Assembly: GCA_036871055.1 (NCBI GenBank)
Contig: CP141893.1
Location: forward strand, 2,108,001 to 2,172,000
Direction of reading: 5' to 3'
From: Bisbaumannia sp015645095
Lineage (GTDB): Bacteria > Pseudomonadota > Gammaproteobacteria > Pseudomonadales > Halomonadaceae
DNA length: 64,000 bases
The notes under the pieces were generated by a model. It had not been told where the DNA came from. It did no database searches and saw nothing but the letters and a program-made list of their open reading frames with translations. Positions 43,960-52,567 of the stretch are shown piece by piece (position 1 is the first letter of the stretch; each line of letters begins with the position of its first letter). A program made the translations under genes and the position numbers.

Positions 43960-45231
43960 ATGACATCGAGACTCTTCCACCCGACCCGCGCGGTCGGACT
44001 GTTTGCTGGCGCCCTGATGCTGGCCCTGATCCTGATGGTGGCCTCCCCGGTCCGCAATACCGCGGTGATCGCCCCACTGATGCTCTACGCCATCGGTTAC
44101 CTGTGTACCCACCGGGCCAGCCTGACGCTGACCCGAGGGGACCGCTGGGTCCTGCTGATGCTCTCGGCCTATCTGCTCAGCCAGCTCCCGGTATTCGTCC
44201 TCAGCGACTATTCGTCCCGCTACCTGAGCCCCGGCCTGCATATGGCGGCCGCCATTCCGATCTACCTGATGCTTCGCCATACGCTCCGGCATTCGGACCA
44301 TCGGCTGGTCGGCGTGGCCCTGGAGACCGGCGTGATCATCGCCGCCCTGGGCGCCGGCCTGGTCGCCCTGTGGCAGACCCAGTGGCTGGGGGAAGGCCGT
44401 GCCGATGGCTTCCTCTTTAGCATCAACTTCGGTTACCTCTGCGTCCTGCTGTTCGGCATGGCCCTGACCCTGATGCAGGGGGCCCGCTGGCCCTACTGGC
44501 TGGGCCTCGCCGCGCTCAGCGCCCTGCTGGCCGTGCTGCTCTCGGGGACCCGCGGCGCCATGCTGGCCATCCCGCCGGTCCTGCTGCTGCTCGGCGCCTG
44601 CCGCCTCAAGCAACTGGGCTGGCGCCCCCTCGCCCTGGGCCTGGCGCTGATGGCCGCCGCAGTCAGCCTGGGCAGCCAAGCCTTCGACGGCGTCGAACAG
44701 CGCATGGCCTCCATCGGCGACCAGTTCAGCCGCATGCTCGACGGCGACCTGGATAACTCCGCGGGCTATCGACTGCAGCTTTGGCAAGGTGCCTGGGAGG
44801 CGCTCGAGCAGCGCCCCCTGATCGGCAGCACCTACCCCGAACGGGAAGCCATCAACCGACAACTGGCGGAACGAGGCGAGGTCAACGATTGGGTCGCCGG
44901 GGTGAATCGTGGCCATGCTCATAGCCAGTATTTCGAGCTGCTGGCCACCGGAGGCCTGCTCGGCGCCCTGGCCCTCATCGCCATGCTGGTGGCCCCCGGC
45001 CTCTATTACCTCAGGCAGACGCTGAGAAATCCCGGCCACCGCTACGCGGCCAGCGGAGCGATCGTCACCCTCACGGTCGCCCTCTGCGGCCTCACCGAAT
45101 CGCTGCTTCAGCAGGAGATGATCGCCGCCAGCTACGGCCTGCTGCAGGCGACCCTGCTCGGCCTCAGCCAGGAAAAGAGGCTCTTCGTCGTTGGGTGTGG
45201 AATTTGCCCCCTGAACTGGCCCAGGATATGA
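43960..45231 (+). CDS. O-antigen ligase/polymerase-like membrane protein with IS-altered C terminus
   Basis: ATG 43960 lies seven bases after the acyltransferase stop. The 423-residue product has about 11 hydrophobic helices, LSGTRGAMLAIPP in mid-protein and a loop with LQLWQGAWEALEQRPLIGS and RGHAHSQYFELLATGG, matching the WaaL/Wzy superfamily. An ISL3 element entered the last codons: before insertion the frame would end SQEKTA-stop, while now it ends SQEK followed by 17 residues encoded by the element. Only two native residues are lost, so function may persist, but the foreign tail could matter. It is a polymerase candidate for the Wzx-dependent polymer. Confidence 0.8.
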   Translation: MTSRLFHPTRAVGLFAGALMLALILMVASPVRNTAVIAPLMLYAIGYLCTHRASLTLTRGDRWVLLMLSAYLLSQLPVFVLSDYSSRYLSPGLHMAAAIPIYLMLRHTLRHSDHRLVGVALETGVIIAALGAGLVALWQTQWLGEGRADGFLFSINFGYLCVLLFGMALTLMQGARWPYWLGLAALSALLAVLLSGTRGAMLAIPPVLLLLGACRLKQLGWRPLALGLALMAAAVSLGSQAFDGVEQRMASIGDQFSRMLDGDLDNSAGYRLQLWQGAWEALEQRPLIGSTYPEREAINRQLAERGEVNDWVAGVNRGHAHSQYFELLATGGLLGALALIAMLVAPGLYYLRQTLRNPGHRYAASGAIVTLTVALCGLTESLLQQEMIAASYGLLQATLLGLSQEKRLFVVGCGICPLNWPRI

Positions 45232-46527
45232 CCTCCACATGGACAGGAGGTAGAGCATGGATGGTAACCAGATTCTGACCCTTGGCCTGGGCCTGGAAGC
45301 GCCCTGGGTTCTCAAGAACCAGCACCTGGATACCTCGGTGTCGCCCCACCGCCTCGATCTCTATGTCGAGGCCGAGCGAGGCAGCCTCTATCCCTGTCCG
45401 GAGTGCGGCAAGGCCTGCCCGGCTCATGACTTCGCCGATAAGACCTGGCGGCACCTGAACTTCTTTCAGCACCACTGCTACCTGCATGCGCGCGTCCCGC
45501 GCACCAAGTGCCCCGCGCATGGTATCAAGCGCATCGAGGTGCCTTGGGCCCGACCTGGCAGCGACTTCACGTTGTTGTTCGAGCAGGCTGCTATGTCGTT
45601 GGTCAAGGAGATGCCGGTGCTGGCCGTCTCCCGACAGTTGGAGATCACCGACAAGCGTCTGTGGCGTATCGTGCACCACTACGTAGGCCGCATGCTGGGT
45701 GAGCTGGATCTGTCCAGCGTGGCCGCTGTCGGCGTGGACGAGACCGCCGCTCGGCGTGGTCAGCGCTATGTCACGGTGTTTCTCGATATGCAGCGCCAGC
45801 AGGAGCCGGTGATCTTTGCCGTTCCTGGCCATGGCAAGGATGCCATCAAGGCCTTCAGCGCCTTCCTGGCGGAGCATGGCGGCGACCCGAACGACGTGGT
45901 TGAGGTGGTCTGTGACATGTCCCAGGCGTTCCTCAGCGGCGTTGCCGAGCATCTTCCCAAGGCCGAGGTCACAGTCGACTGGTTCCATATCGTACAGACC
46001 TTCACCAAGGCGCTGGACGAGGTCCGCAAGAAGGAACGCCGTGAGAAGAAGCACCCCAAAGCGCTGCGGTGGGCAGTACTGAAGAGCCTGGATAACCAGA
46101 ACCTGACAGCCAAACAGGTTGCCGCCCTCCTGGAGCTGGTGGCCGATCGAAGTGCGACAGCCGATGCCTGGGTGATCAAGGAAAAGCTGCGCTGGATCCA
46201 GAAGGCCCCGACACCGCGGGCTGCCCGATGGCGCATCACGAACTACCTCAAGGTCATGCGAGAAGCGGTCACCGACAAGCCACTGCTCAAGCCGATGGCG
46301 AAGGCCCTGACGACGCTGGAGCGACATGCCGAGCAGGTGGTCAGGCGCTGGATCTCGGGGCTGACCAATGCTCGGTTGGAGGGTATGAACGGCCTCTTTC
46401 AGGCTGCTCGGTCACGCGCACGCGGCTACCGGAACGAGACCAATTTCATCGCGATGATCTACCTGATTGGCAGCCCCGTGGGCCGCTTGTCCGATCAGGC
46501 CAAATCCACATGAAGTGACGAAGAACC
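45179..46527 (+). mobile_element. ISL3-family insertion sequence, complete
   Basis: The 1349-bp element is bounded by imperfect terminal inverted repeats starting GGCTCTTCGTCG on the left and GGTTCTTCGTCA (reverse strand) on the right, both containing TGTGGA-TTTG. An exact 8-bp direct repeat, GGAAAAGA, flanks it (45171-45178 and 46528-46535), the target size expected for ISL3. One transposase gene fills most of it. It looks intact and recent. Confidence 0.92.
45257..46513 (+). CDS. ISL3-family transposase
   Basis: The 418-residue protein has an N-terminal zinc ribbon (CPECGKACPAHD, later TKCPAHG), a helical region, then a DDE-type core: VGVDETAARRGQRYVTVF, VCDMSQAFL with the second aspartate, VDWFHIVQ, and a late NARLEGMNGLFQAARSRARGY with the glutamate. 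This is the typical ISL3 arrangement. AGGAGG precedes the ATG. It catalyses movement of the element and appears uninterrupted. Confidence 0.93.
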   Translation: MDGNQILTLGLGLEAPWVLKNQHLDTSVSPHRLDLYVEAERGSLYPCPECGKACPAHDFADKTWRHLNFFQHHCYLHARVPRTKCPAHGIKRIEVPWARPGSDFTLLFEQAAMSLVKEMPVLAVSRQLEITDKRLWRIVHHYVGRMLGELDLSSVAAVGVDETAARRGQRYVTVFLDMQRQQEPVIFAVPGHGKDAIKAFSAFLAEHGGDPNDVVEVVCDMSQAFLSGVAEHLPKAEVTVDWFHIVQTFTKALDEVRKKERREKKHPKALRWAVLKSLDNQNLTAKQVAALLELVADRSATADAWVIKEKLRWIQKAPTPRAARWRITNYLKVMREAVTDKPLLKPMAKALTTLERHAEQVVRRWISGLTNARLEGMNGLFQAARSRARGYRNETNFIAMIYLIGSPVGRLSDQAKST

Positions 46528-46593
46528 GGAAAAGACGGCATAAAAACGGTTGTCGTACTCTGGCGTGAATACCATTGCAAGGTCGCCGGGGTG

Positions 46594-46624
46594 GTAGGAG
46601 CCTGCTTCAGCAGGCGATTTGCCT
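46594..46624. repeat. REP-like palindrome
   Basis: GTAGGAGCCTGCTTCAGCAG followed by GCGATTTGCC contains a perfect GCCTGC-TTCA-GCAGGC hairpin and the GTAGGAG head also found at 28879-28923 on the opposite strand. It lies between the ISL3 element and the bidirectional terminator. Matching copies elsewhere in the genome would be expected. Confidence 0.5.
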
Positions 46625-46719
46625 AACCATCGCTGAGATGTCGGACCGCGGCTACAACGGCTTACCGGAGATTGGTTATCTCGTGGATTCACGCTGACCT
46701 GGAATAAACCATAAAAAAA

Positions 46720-46748
46720 CGGGCAAGCGCCTCATCGGCGCTTGCCCG
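46720..46748. terminator. Bidirectional intrinsic terminator
   Basis: CGGGCAAGCGC and GCGCTTGCCCG form a perfect 11-bp stem with a 7-base loop. On the plus strand it is followed by CTTTT; on the minus strand by a run of seven T. It sits between the converging region C and region D operons and should end transcription from both. Confidence 0.88.
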
Positions 46749-46774
46749 CTTTTCAAGGAGTGGCAGTCAGGCCA

Positions 46775-47941
46775 TCAATCGCTGCCGAACAGGTCCCGCG
46801 TATAGACCTTGTCGGCCACATCGGCCAGCTCATCGACCATGCGGTTGGCCAGGATCAGGTCCGACTCCCGCTTGAAGGCCTCCAGGTCACGCATTACCCG
46901 AGAACCATAGAACTCGTCTTCCTTCAGCACCGGCTCATAGACCACCACCTCAATGCCCTTGGCCTTGATCCGCTTCATCACCCCCTGCATGGCGCTGGCC
47001 CGGAAGTTGTCGGAGCCGGCCTTCATGATCAGCCGATGAACGCCGACGACCCGGGGCTTCCGCTTGATCACCGACTCGGCGATAAAGTCCTTGCGGGTGG
47101 TGTTGGCATCGACGATGGCCTGGATCAGGTTGTTGGGCACCTCCTGATAGTTGGCCAGCAGCTGCTTGGTATCCTTGGGCAGGCAGTAGCCGCCGTAACC
47201 GAAGGAGGGGTTGTGGTAGTGGCTGCCGATGCGCGGGTCGAGTCCCACCCCTTCGATGATCTGACGGGTATCCAGGTCATGGGTCTCGGCGTAGGTGTCC
47301 AGCTCGTTGAAGTAGGCCACCCGCATGGCCAGGTAGGTATTGGCGAACAGCTTGATCGCCTCGGCCTCGGTGCTGTTGGTGAAAAGCACCGGCACCTCGT
47401 CCTTCACTGCCCCCTGCTCGAGCAGACCGGCGAAGGCCTCGGCGCGCGCGGAGCGCTCGCCGACGATGATCCGTGATGGGTAGAGGTTGTCATAGAGGGC
47501 CTTGCCCTCGCGCAGGAACTCCGGCGAGAAGATCAGGTTATCCGTGCCGAAGCGCTCGCTGGCCTCGACGGTATACCCCACCGGCACGGTGGACTTGATC
47601 ACCATCACCGCCTCGGGGTTGATGGCCATCACGTCCTCGATCACCGCCTCGACCGTCGAGGTATTGAAGTAGTTGGTCTCGGGGTCGTAATCCGTGGGGG
47701 TGGCGATCACCACGAAGTCGGCGCCGCGGTAGGCCGCCTCCTTGTCGAGGGTGGCGGTAAAATGGAGCTTGCGGTTGGCCAGGAAGTCGCTGATCTCGGC
47801 ATCCTCGATGGGCGAGCGCCGGTCATTCAGCATGGCCACCTTCTCGGGCACGATATCCAGCGCCACCACCTCGTTGTGCTGGGCAAGCAGCATGGCGTTG
47901 GAAAGGCCCACATAGCCGGTCCCGGCAATGGCGATTTTCAT
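46775..47941 (-). CDS. ugd: UDP-glucose 6-dehydrogenase
   Basis: The 388-residue protein has an N-terminal NAD loop (IAGTGYVGLSNA), a VIATPTDYDPETNYF segment, VIKSTVPVGYT and SPEFLREGKALYDN. The catalytic cysteine lies in NPSFGYGGYCLPKDTKQL. These are the signatures of UDP-glucose/GDP-mannose dehydrogenases, closest in plan to Ugd. It oxidises UDP-glucose to UDP-glucuronate and so supplies uronic acid to the adjacent epimerase. It is the last gene of the minus-strand operon, followed by the bidirectional terminator. Confidence 0.95.
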   Translation of the reverse strand: MKIAIAGTGYVGLSNAMLLAQHNEVVALDIVPEKVAMLNDRRSPIEDAEISDFLANRKLHFTATLDKEAAYRGADFVVIATPTDYDPETNYFNTSTVEAVIEDVMAINPEAVMVIKSTVPVGYTVEASERFGTDNLIFSPEFLREGKALYDNLYPSRIIVGERSARAEAFAGLLEQGAVKDEVPVLFTNSTEAEAIKLFANTYLAMRVAYFNELDTYAETHDLDTRQIIEGVGLDPRIGSHYHNPSFGYGGYCLPKDTKQLLANYQEVPNNLIQAIVDANTTRKDFIAESVIKRKPRVVGVHRLIMKAGSDNFRASAMQGVMKRIKAKGIEVVVYEPVLKEDEFYGSRVMRDLEAFKRESDLILANRMVDELADVADKVYTRDLFGSD

Positions 47942-47962
47942 TCCACGTCCTTCTCTCGATGC

Positions 47963-48958
47963 TTAGATAGCGTAAAACTCGCGGTACCAGGCCACGAAGC
48001 GTTGCACGCCCTCTTCCACCCCCACCTGGGGGCGATAGCCGGTCGCCTGGAACAGGGCCTCGGTATCGGCCCAGGTTCGCGGCACGTCGCCGGGCTGCAT
48101 GGGCTGGAAGTCACACTGGGCCGGGCACCCCGTCGCCGTCTCGATGGCGCGGATAAAGTCCATCAGCGCCACGGGGCTACCATTGCCGATATTGTACAGG
48201 GCATAGGGGGCGGTGCTGGCGTCCGGGCTGGCGGTACTGGTGCCCGGCTCGGGCACCACCTCGAGAATGCGCACGACCCCCTCGACGATATCATCGATGT
48301 AGGTAAAGTCGCGTGACATGTCGCCGTGGTTGAACACCGCAATGGGCCGCCCCTCCAGCAGCGCCTTGGTGAACTTGAAGGGCGCCATGTCTGGCCGCCC
48401 CCAGGGCCCGTAGACGGTAAAGAAACGCAGGCCGGTGGTGGGCACGCCATAGAGGTGGGAATAGGTGTGGGCCATCAGCTCGTTGGCCTTCTTGGTGGCC
48501 GCATAGAGACTGACGGGGTGATCCACCGCATCGGCGGTGGAGAACGGCACCTTGGCGTTCATGCCATAGACGGAGCTGGAGGACGCATAGACCAGATGCC
48601 CCACCCGGTGATGCCGACACCCCTCCAGCACATTGAGGTGTCCGACCAGGTTCACGTCGGCATAGGCATGGGGATTCTCCAGGGAGTAACGCACCCCCGC
48701 CTGGGCCGCCAGGTGGATCACACGGTCGAAGCCCTCCTCGGCAAAGAGCCCGGCCATGGCGTCCCGATCGGCCAGCTCCAGCTCGATAAAGCGCACATCG
48801 CCGCACCCGGCCAGGTCGTCCAGTCGCGCCTGCTTCAGCGCCACGTCATAGTAGTCGTTGAGGTTGTCGATGCCGACGATCTCATGGCCGTGGCCACTGA
48901 GTCGCTTGGCCACCGCATGGGCGATAAAGCCCGCCATGCCGGTTATAAGAAGTTTCAT
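47963..48958 (-). CDS. UDP-glucuronate 4-epimerase-like protein
   Basis: The 331-residue SDR starts ITGMAGFIAHAVAKRL, then has AAQAGVRYSLENPHAYADVNL, SSSSVYG, and the Tyr-Lys pair in YAATKKANELMAHTYSHLYG followed by RFFTVYGPWGRPDMA. These last two segments are hallmarks of UDP-glucuronate epimerases (CapI/GAE type). It would convert UDP-GlcA, made by the neighbouring ugd product, to UDP-GalA. It starts 20 bases after the phosphoglycosyl transferase stop and precedes ugd by 21 bases. Confidence 0.9.
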   Translation of the reverse strand: MKLLITGMAGFIAHAVAKRLSGHGHEIVGIDNLNDYYDVALKQARLDDLAGCGDVRFIELELADRDAMAGLFAEEGFDRVIHLAAQAGVRYSLENPHAYADVNLVGHLNVLEGCRHHRVGHLVYASSSSVYGMNAKVPFSTADAVDHPVSLYAATKKANELMAHTYSHLYGVPTTGLRFFTVYGPWGRPDMAPFKFTKALLEGRPIAVFNHGDMSRDFTYIDDIVEGVVRILEVVPEPGTSTASPDASTAPYALYNIGNGSPVALMDFIRAIETATGCPAQCDFQPMQPGDVPRTWADTEALFQATGYRPQVGVEEGVQRFVAWYREFYAI

Positions 48959-48977
48959 GAACGGATCCCTGCGCGTG

Positions 48978-49529
48978 TTACTGGCGAATACGGTCGCCCT
49001 TGCCCTTGCCGAGCACGGTCTGGACGATATAGCGAAAATAGTGGCGAAGCGTCAGATCATCGAGCATCTTCTGGTCGGTCTCGGCCAGCAGCGTCGGGGT
49101 GGACATATCGATTTCGTTGACCTGAGCCAGGCCGGTGATACCGGGGCGGGCCTCGAATACCCCGCGACGCTGGCGCTCCTCGATCAGCTCCTGCTGATTG
49201 AAAAGACAAGGGCGTGGCCCCACCAGGCTCATCTCCCCCTTCAGCACGTTCCACAGCTGGGGAAGCTCATCGAGTTTGGTACGACGCAGGAAGCGGCCAA
49301 AGGGAGTGACGGCCGAGGCATCGGCCAGGTGTGACGCCACCGAGGCCGTGTCGGGCTTCATGGTACGAAACTTCACCAGGGTAAAGGGGCGCTGCCGTCG
49401 CCCCACCCGCTCCTGACGGAACAGCGGCGAGCCGGTATCGAAATAACCGATGATCCATAGCACCAGGAGCAGCGGCGCGCTGACCACCAGGCCAAACAGG
49501 GAGAGCAGAATATCGAGGAGTCGAATCAT
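48978..49529 (-). CDS. Small phosphoglycosyl transferase (initiating sugar transferase)
   Basis: The 183-residue protein has one N-terminal membrane-inserted helix (about residues 4-26) followed by the compact catalytic domain: GSPLFRQERVGR, FTLVKFRTM, RRTKLDELPQLWNVLKGEMSLVGPRP, and ARPGITGLAQV. This is the monotopic PglC/WbaP-core type, which transfers a sugar-1-phosphate from a UDP-sugar to undecaprenyl phosphate, starting the repeat unit. Neighbouring WbpM- and WbpV-like enzymes suggest a 6-deoxy-HexNAc as its substrate. The start overlaps the upstream SDR stop as ATGA. Confidence 0.93.
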   Translation of the reverse strand: MIRLLDILLSLFGLVVSAPLLLVLWIIGYFDTGSPLFRQERVGRRQRPFTLVKFRTMKPDTASVASHLADASAVTPFGRFLRRTKLDELPQLWNVLKGEMSLVGPRPCLFNQQELIEERQRRGVFEARPGITGLAQVNEIDMSTPTLLAETDQKMLDDLTLRHYFRYIVQTVLGKGKGDRIRQ

Positions 49530-50452
49530 TGACCGGCCTTGTCTTTGGAGGAAAAACAGCGACGCAGGCCCTCATCGAGCCCCAGGGGTGGGCGCCACTC
49601 CAACCGCGTTTGTGCATAACGACTATCGACCCGCAAGGAGTCGAAGAGGCGATCATAGATGCCCCGTTTGCCCAGCAGGGTCGCCGGAAGCCTCAATGAC
49701 CAGGCCGGCACCCGAAACAGTCGCACCGGACGGCCCGAGGCCTCGCCCAGCTTGCTTAGCAGGTCGCTCGTCGAGACATCCTCACCATCCGACACGAGAA
49801 ACACCTGCCCCGGCGCCTCGGGGTGGTCAATACAGCAGCGGATCAGATCCGCCAGGTTCCAGACCGAGACGAAAGAGCGACGATTGTCGATGCCCGCCAG
49901 GGGCAATGGCAGGGACTTGCCTACGATGCGGGTCAGCATACCAAAGTTGCCCGGCGCCTGGGGACCATAGACCAGGGGAGGACGGATCATCACCACCTCC
50001 AGCCCCGATGTCGCGGCGAAGTCCCGCAGGGCCTGCTCCGCCTGCCACTTCGAGCGGGCATAGTCGTTACCCGGATTAGGGGTATCTCGCTCGGTAAAGG
50101 CGTCGCCCGTCGTCTTGTGACCATTGACACCGATGGAGCTGATAAAGATAAAACGCTTTACCCCCGCCTCGACCGCCTGCTCCGCCAGGGCCAGCGTTCC
50201 GCGAACATTGACCCGCTGGTACGCCCCGAAGGAGGCCGAGGGATCATGCGCCAGGCCGGCGACATGGACTACCACCTCGACGTTCGATAGCAGCTCGGAC
50301 CAATCGGCACCTTCGGACAGCTCCGGCGAGACCCGCAAGCCATGCTCGCCGGATCGGGAACAGCCGATCACCTCATGCCTGTTGCAGGCGTTCAGGTAGC
50401 TCAACACCTGGCTGCCGACGAAGCCACTCGCGCCCGTTACAAGAATTGTCAT
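49526..50452 (-). CDS. SDR-family sugar 4-ketoreductase/epimerase (WbpV-like)
   Basis: The 308-residue protein has VTGASGFVGSQVL, VVHVAGLAHDP, FISSIGVNG and the Tyr-Lys pair in DYARSKWQAEQAL, then RPPLVYGP and a C-terminal region with SVWNLADLIRCCIDHP. Size and motif order fit the WbpV/WbiG branch that reduces UDP-4-keto-6-deoxy-GlcNAc to UDP-QuiNAc or an epimer. The product of the WbpM-like enzyme (39641-41596) would be its substrate. Both ends overlap neighbours by ATGA, so it is tightly coupled to the initiating transferase. Confidence 0.82.
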   Translation of the reverse strand: MTILVTGASGFVGSQVLSYLNACNRHEVIGCSRSGEHGLRVSPELSEGADWSELLSNVEVVVHVAGLAHDPSASFGAYQRVNVRGTLALAEQAVEAGVKRFIFISSIGVNGHKTTGDAFTERDTPNPGNDYARSKWQAEQALRDFAATSGLEVVMIRPPLVYGPQAPGNFGMLTRIVGKSLPLPLAGIDNRRSFVSVWNLADLIRCCIDHPEAPGQVFLVSDGEDVSTSDLLSKLGEASGRPVRLFRVPAWSLRLPATLLGKRGIYDRLFDSLRVDSRYAQTRLEWRPPLGLDEGLRRCFSSKDKAGQ

Positions 50453-51390
50453 GGGTAGCCTTTTATCAAACCACTCGATGAGTCAAGGGCTTCCAGATAA
50501 GAGTTAGTAACACTTTCCTCAGAAACCATTTTAGCCGCAGCCTCGCTTGGCACCAGCTGAAGCCAGCCATCGGCAACAGGATCTACCTGAAACTCCATCT
50601 CTCTCAATCCATAGCGAAGATACTCAAGCTTACTGATATATATTTTCATTCTACTTGCTATCGCATCCGCCAGAGTATGCGGAAACCCCTCGCCATAACC
50701 TGAGGGCTGCAAAAAAGCATCTCCATGATGAAAAATATCATCTTGGGGAACAAAACCAATATTGACAACTTCACACTGAACCGAGTCAAAAAGACTCTCG
50801 AGATCAGTTATATTATTGCAGCCGACAACAAACAGCGCGCCATTAAAATGTGTTTTTTTGAGAAAGTCACTCACACTCGGGAAGACCAGAGGAAGTTTAT
50901 TATCCCGTTGAACAAGAACCACCCCCTGTCTAGTGCCAAATTCTTTCTGGCTTCCACCAGAACCAGGCACCCAACGCAACCTTTGTCGCGATGAAGAATA
51001 TCGCCTAAAATATCGATAGTCAGAGTACGACTGAATGGCCACAACCTTTCTTGCATTGATGAAGAACAAAAAAATAAGAAGCTGACGGAAAACTCTTATT
51101 TCCCTGTATCGCCCCACCCCATTCAGTATAACAAGCCCTCTAATCCAAGGAAGTGAAAGAAAAAAAAGGTTTGACTTTATATTAGAGGAAACCACCAGCG
51201 GGCGCGAATAAAGAATCTCAAAAAAAATCTTGAATGGTGAGAGGATGCTCTCATAGACCCCTTTACTTTTCACCACTGCACCAGAGGCCCGAATGGCAGA
51301 TTCAAGCGCAGATCGATACCGAGCATTTAAGTCTTTTTTATCATTGAGAAGAAAAACCTCACTAATCTTCTTCACCCCTCCCCCTTTCAT
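50449..51390 (-). CDS. Glycosyltransferase (GT-B, GT4-like, divergent)
   Basis: The 313-residue protein is AT-rich and only weakly resembles GT4. The C-terminal half has a VVNIGFVPQDDIFHHGDAFLQPS strand pair followed by GYGEGFPHTLADAIA, the donor-site signature. The N-terminal half is shorter than usual and has hydrophobic segments (about residues 50-115) suggesting membrane association. Sugar specificity is unknown. It overlaps the SDR start by ATGA and lies 27 bases after the preceding GT4 gene. ATG 51390 lacks a clear ribosome site; a GTG five codons in is possible. Confidence 0.7.
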   Translation of the reverse strand: MKGGGVKKISEVFLLNDKKDLNARYRSALESAIRASGAVVKSKGVYESILSPFKIFFEILYSRPLVVSSNIKSNLFFLSLPWIRGLVILNGVGRYREIRVFRQLLIFLFFINARKVVAIQSYSDYRYFRRYSSSRQRLRWVPGSGGSQKEFGTRQGVVLVQRDNKLPLVFPSVSDFLKKTHFNGALFVVGCNNITDLESLFDSVQCEVVNIGFVPQDDIFHHGDAFLQPSGYGEGFPHTLADAIASRMKIYISKLEYLRYGLREMEFQVDPVADGWLQLVPSEAAAKMVSEESVTNSYLEALDSSSGLIKGYP

Positions 51391-51417
51391 CTAAAAAGAA
51401 TTAATTTAAGCAAGAAG

Positions 51418-52551
51418 TCAAGACTTCCAGACAGAATGATACTTCTTCACCATTTCTCCCAGACTAAACTCTTCAACAATCCTATTGGATGCCGCCACGC
51501 TGCGCTCAGCCCATCGCTCAGGATCACCTCTAATCTCTTCTACAGCAGAAAGCATGGATAAAACGAATGCCTTCTCATTATCCACAGGAACCACCCACCC
51601 AGTATTTCCGACTATCAATTTAGCATCGCCTACATCTGTTGTTATACAAGGTTTTCCACACGCCATTGCCTCAGCAATAACATTAGGAAAGCCTTCGCCA
51701 AATGAGCTAGAAAGCAGGTGAACATCTAATGCATTCATCAATGATGGAACATCTTCTTGCTGGCCTAACAAGACCACTTCCTCACTCAACCCCAAGGTTT
51801 CAAGCCATTCTCGAATCTGCACATTAGAATTATCCATACCCTTGCCGACAAGAAGGCAGCAAAAGTCAACCCCTTCTTCCTTCAACCCAGATAAGCACTT
51901 CAATAATCCAAGGTGATTTTTCTGGACATTGAAGCGACCAACCATTCCGAATACCACAGTGCTCTCTTCAATCTCGAGCGAATCTCTCAAGTGATCCCGT
52001 TTAGATTTGTCTGGGTAAAACCTCTCCAGATCATATCCATTAGGTATAACAACCATTTCATGGCGAGCATAGCCATACTCTGAATGTACCGATCTTGCCT
52101 TCTCGGCGCAGCAAATAATCGTTTTTGGCACCCAACGACTTAAAAAGGCGCAGGCTCTCGCCACTAGGATTGTAGTTCGCTTTGTCTTTCCTGGAAGCAA
52201 TTCAGAATGCCGAATATTCCAAAATATACTCTTCACCCCAGATAACCTGGCAATCAACCCTCCAACGAGATCGGCGTGATACATCCAGGTTTGCACAACA
52301 TCCGGCTTTTCTGCACGAAACACCCTAAATAACCTGAAAACACCTTTAAAGGTAATCCTACCATTCGGCATATCCAGACATGTTACTTCGACACCGGCTT
52401 CTTTTAATTTTTCGCCGTACTTACCCATCCCCATCATTGAAATAATGTGATGATCGAAAATTTTATCTGAGCAAGCAAGCCTGTAGAGAACGGCTTCGGC
52501 CCCACCATCATTCAAGCTTGTTATCACATGAAGAATTTTCTCTTTACTCAC
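51418..52551 (-). CDS. Glycosyltransferase family 4
   Basis: The 377-residue GT-B protein begins ILHVITSLNDGGAEAVLYRLA, the classic acceptor-loop start of GT4. It continues with VVQTWMYHADLVGG, VFGMVGRFNVQKNHLGLL and the donor site SSFGEGFPNVIAEAMACGKPCI. All key positions look intact. It starts at GTG 52551. In composition it belongs to the AT-rich stretch shared with its three glycosyltransferase neighbours. It should add one sugar of the Wzx-dependent repeat unit. Confidence 0.87.
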   Translation of the reverse strand: MSKEKILHVITSLNDGGAEAVLYRLACSDKIFDHHIISMMGMGKYGEKLKEAGVEVTCLDMPNGRITFKGVFRLFRVFRAEKPDVVQTWMYHADLVGGLIARLSGVKSIFWNIRHSELLPGKTKRTTILVARACAFLSRWVPKTIICCAEKARSVHSEYGYARHEMVVIPNGYDLERFYPDKSKRDHLRDSLEIEESTVVFGMVGRFNVQKNHLGLLKCLSGLKEEGVDFCCLLVGKGMDNSNVQIREWLETLGLSEEVVLLGQQEDVPSLMNALDVHLLSSSFGEGFPNVIAEAMACGKPCITTDVGDAKLIVGNTGWVVPVDNEKAFVLSMLSAVEEIRGDPERWAERSVAASNRIVEEFSLGEMVKKYHSVWKS

Positions 52552-52567
52552 AAGCCCACCAAAAACC

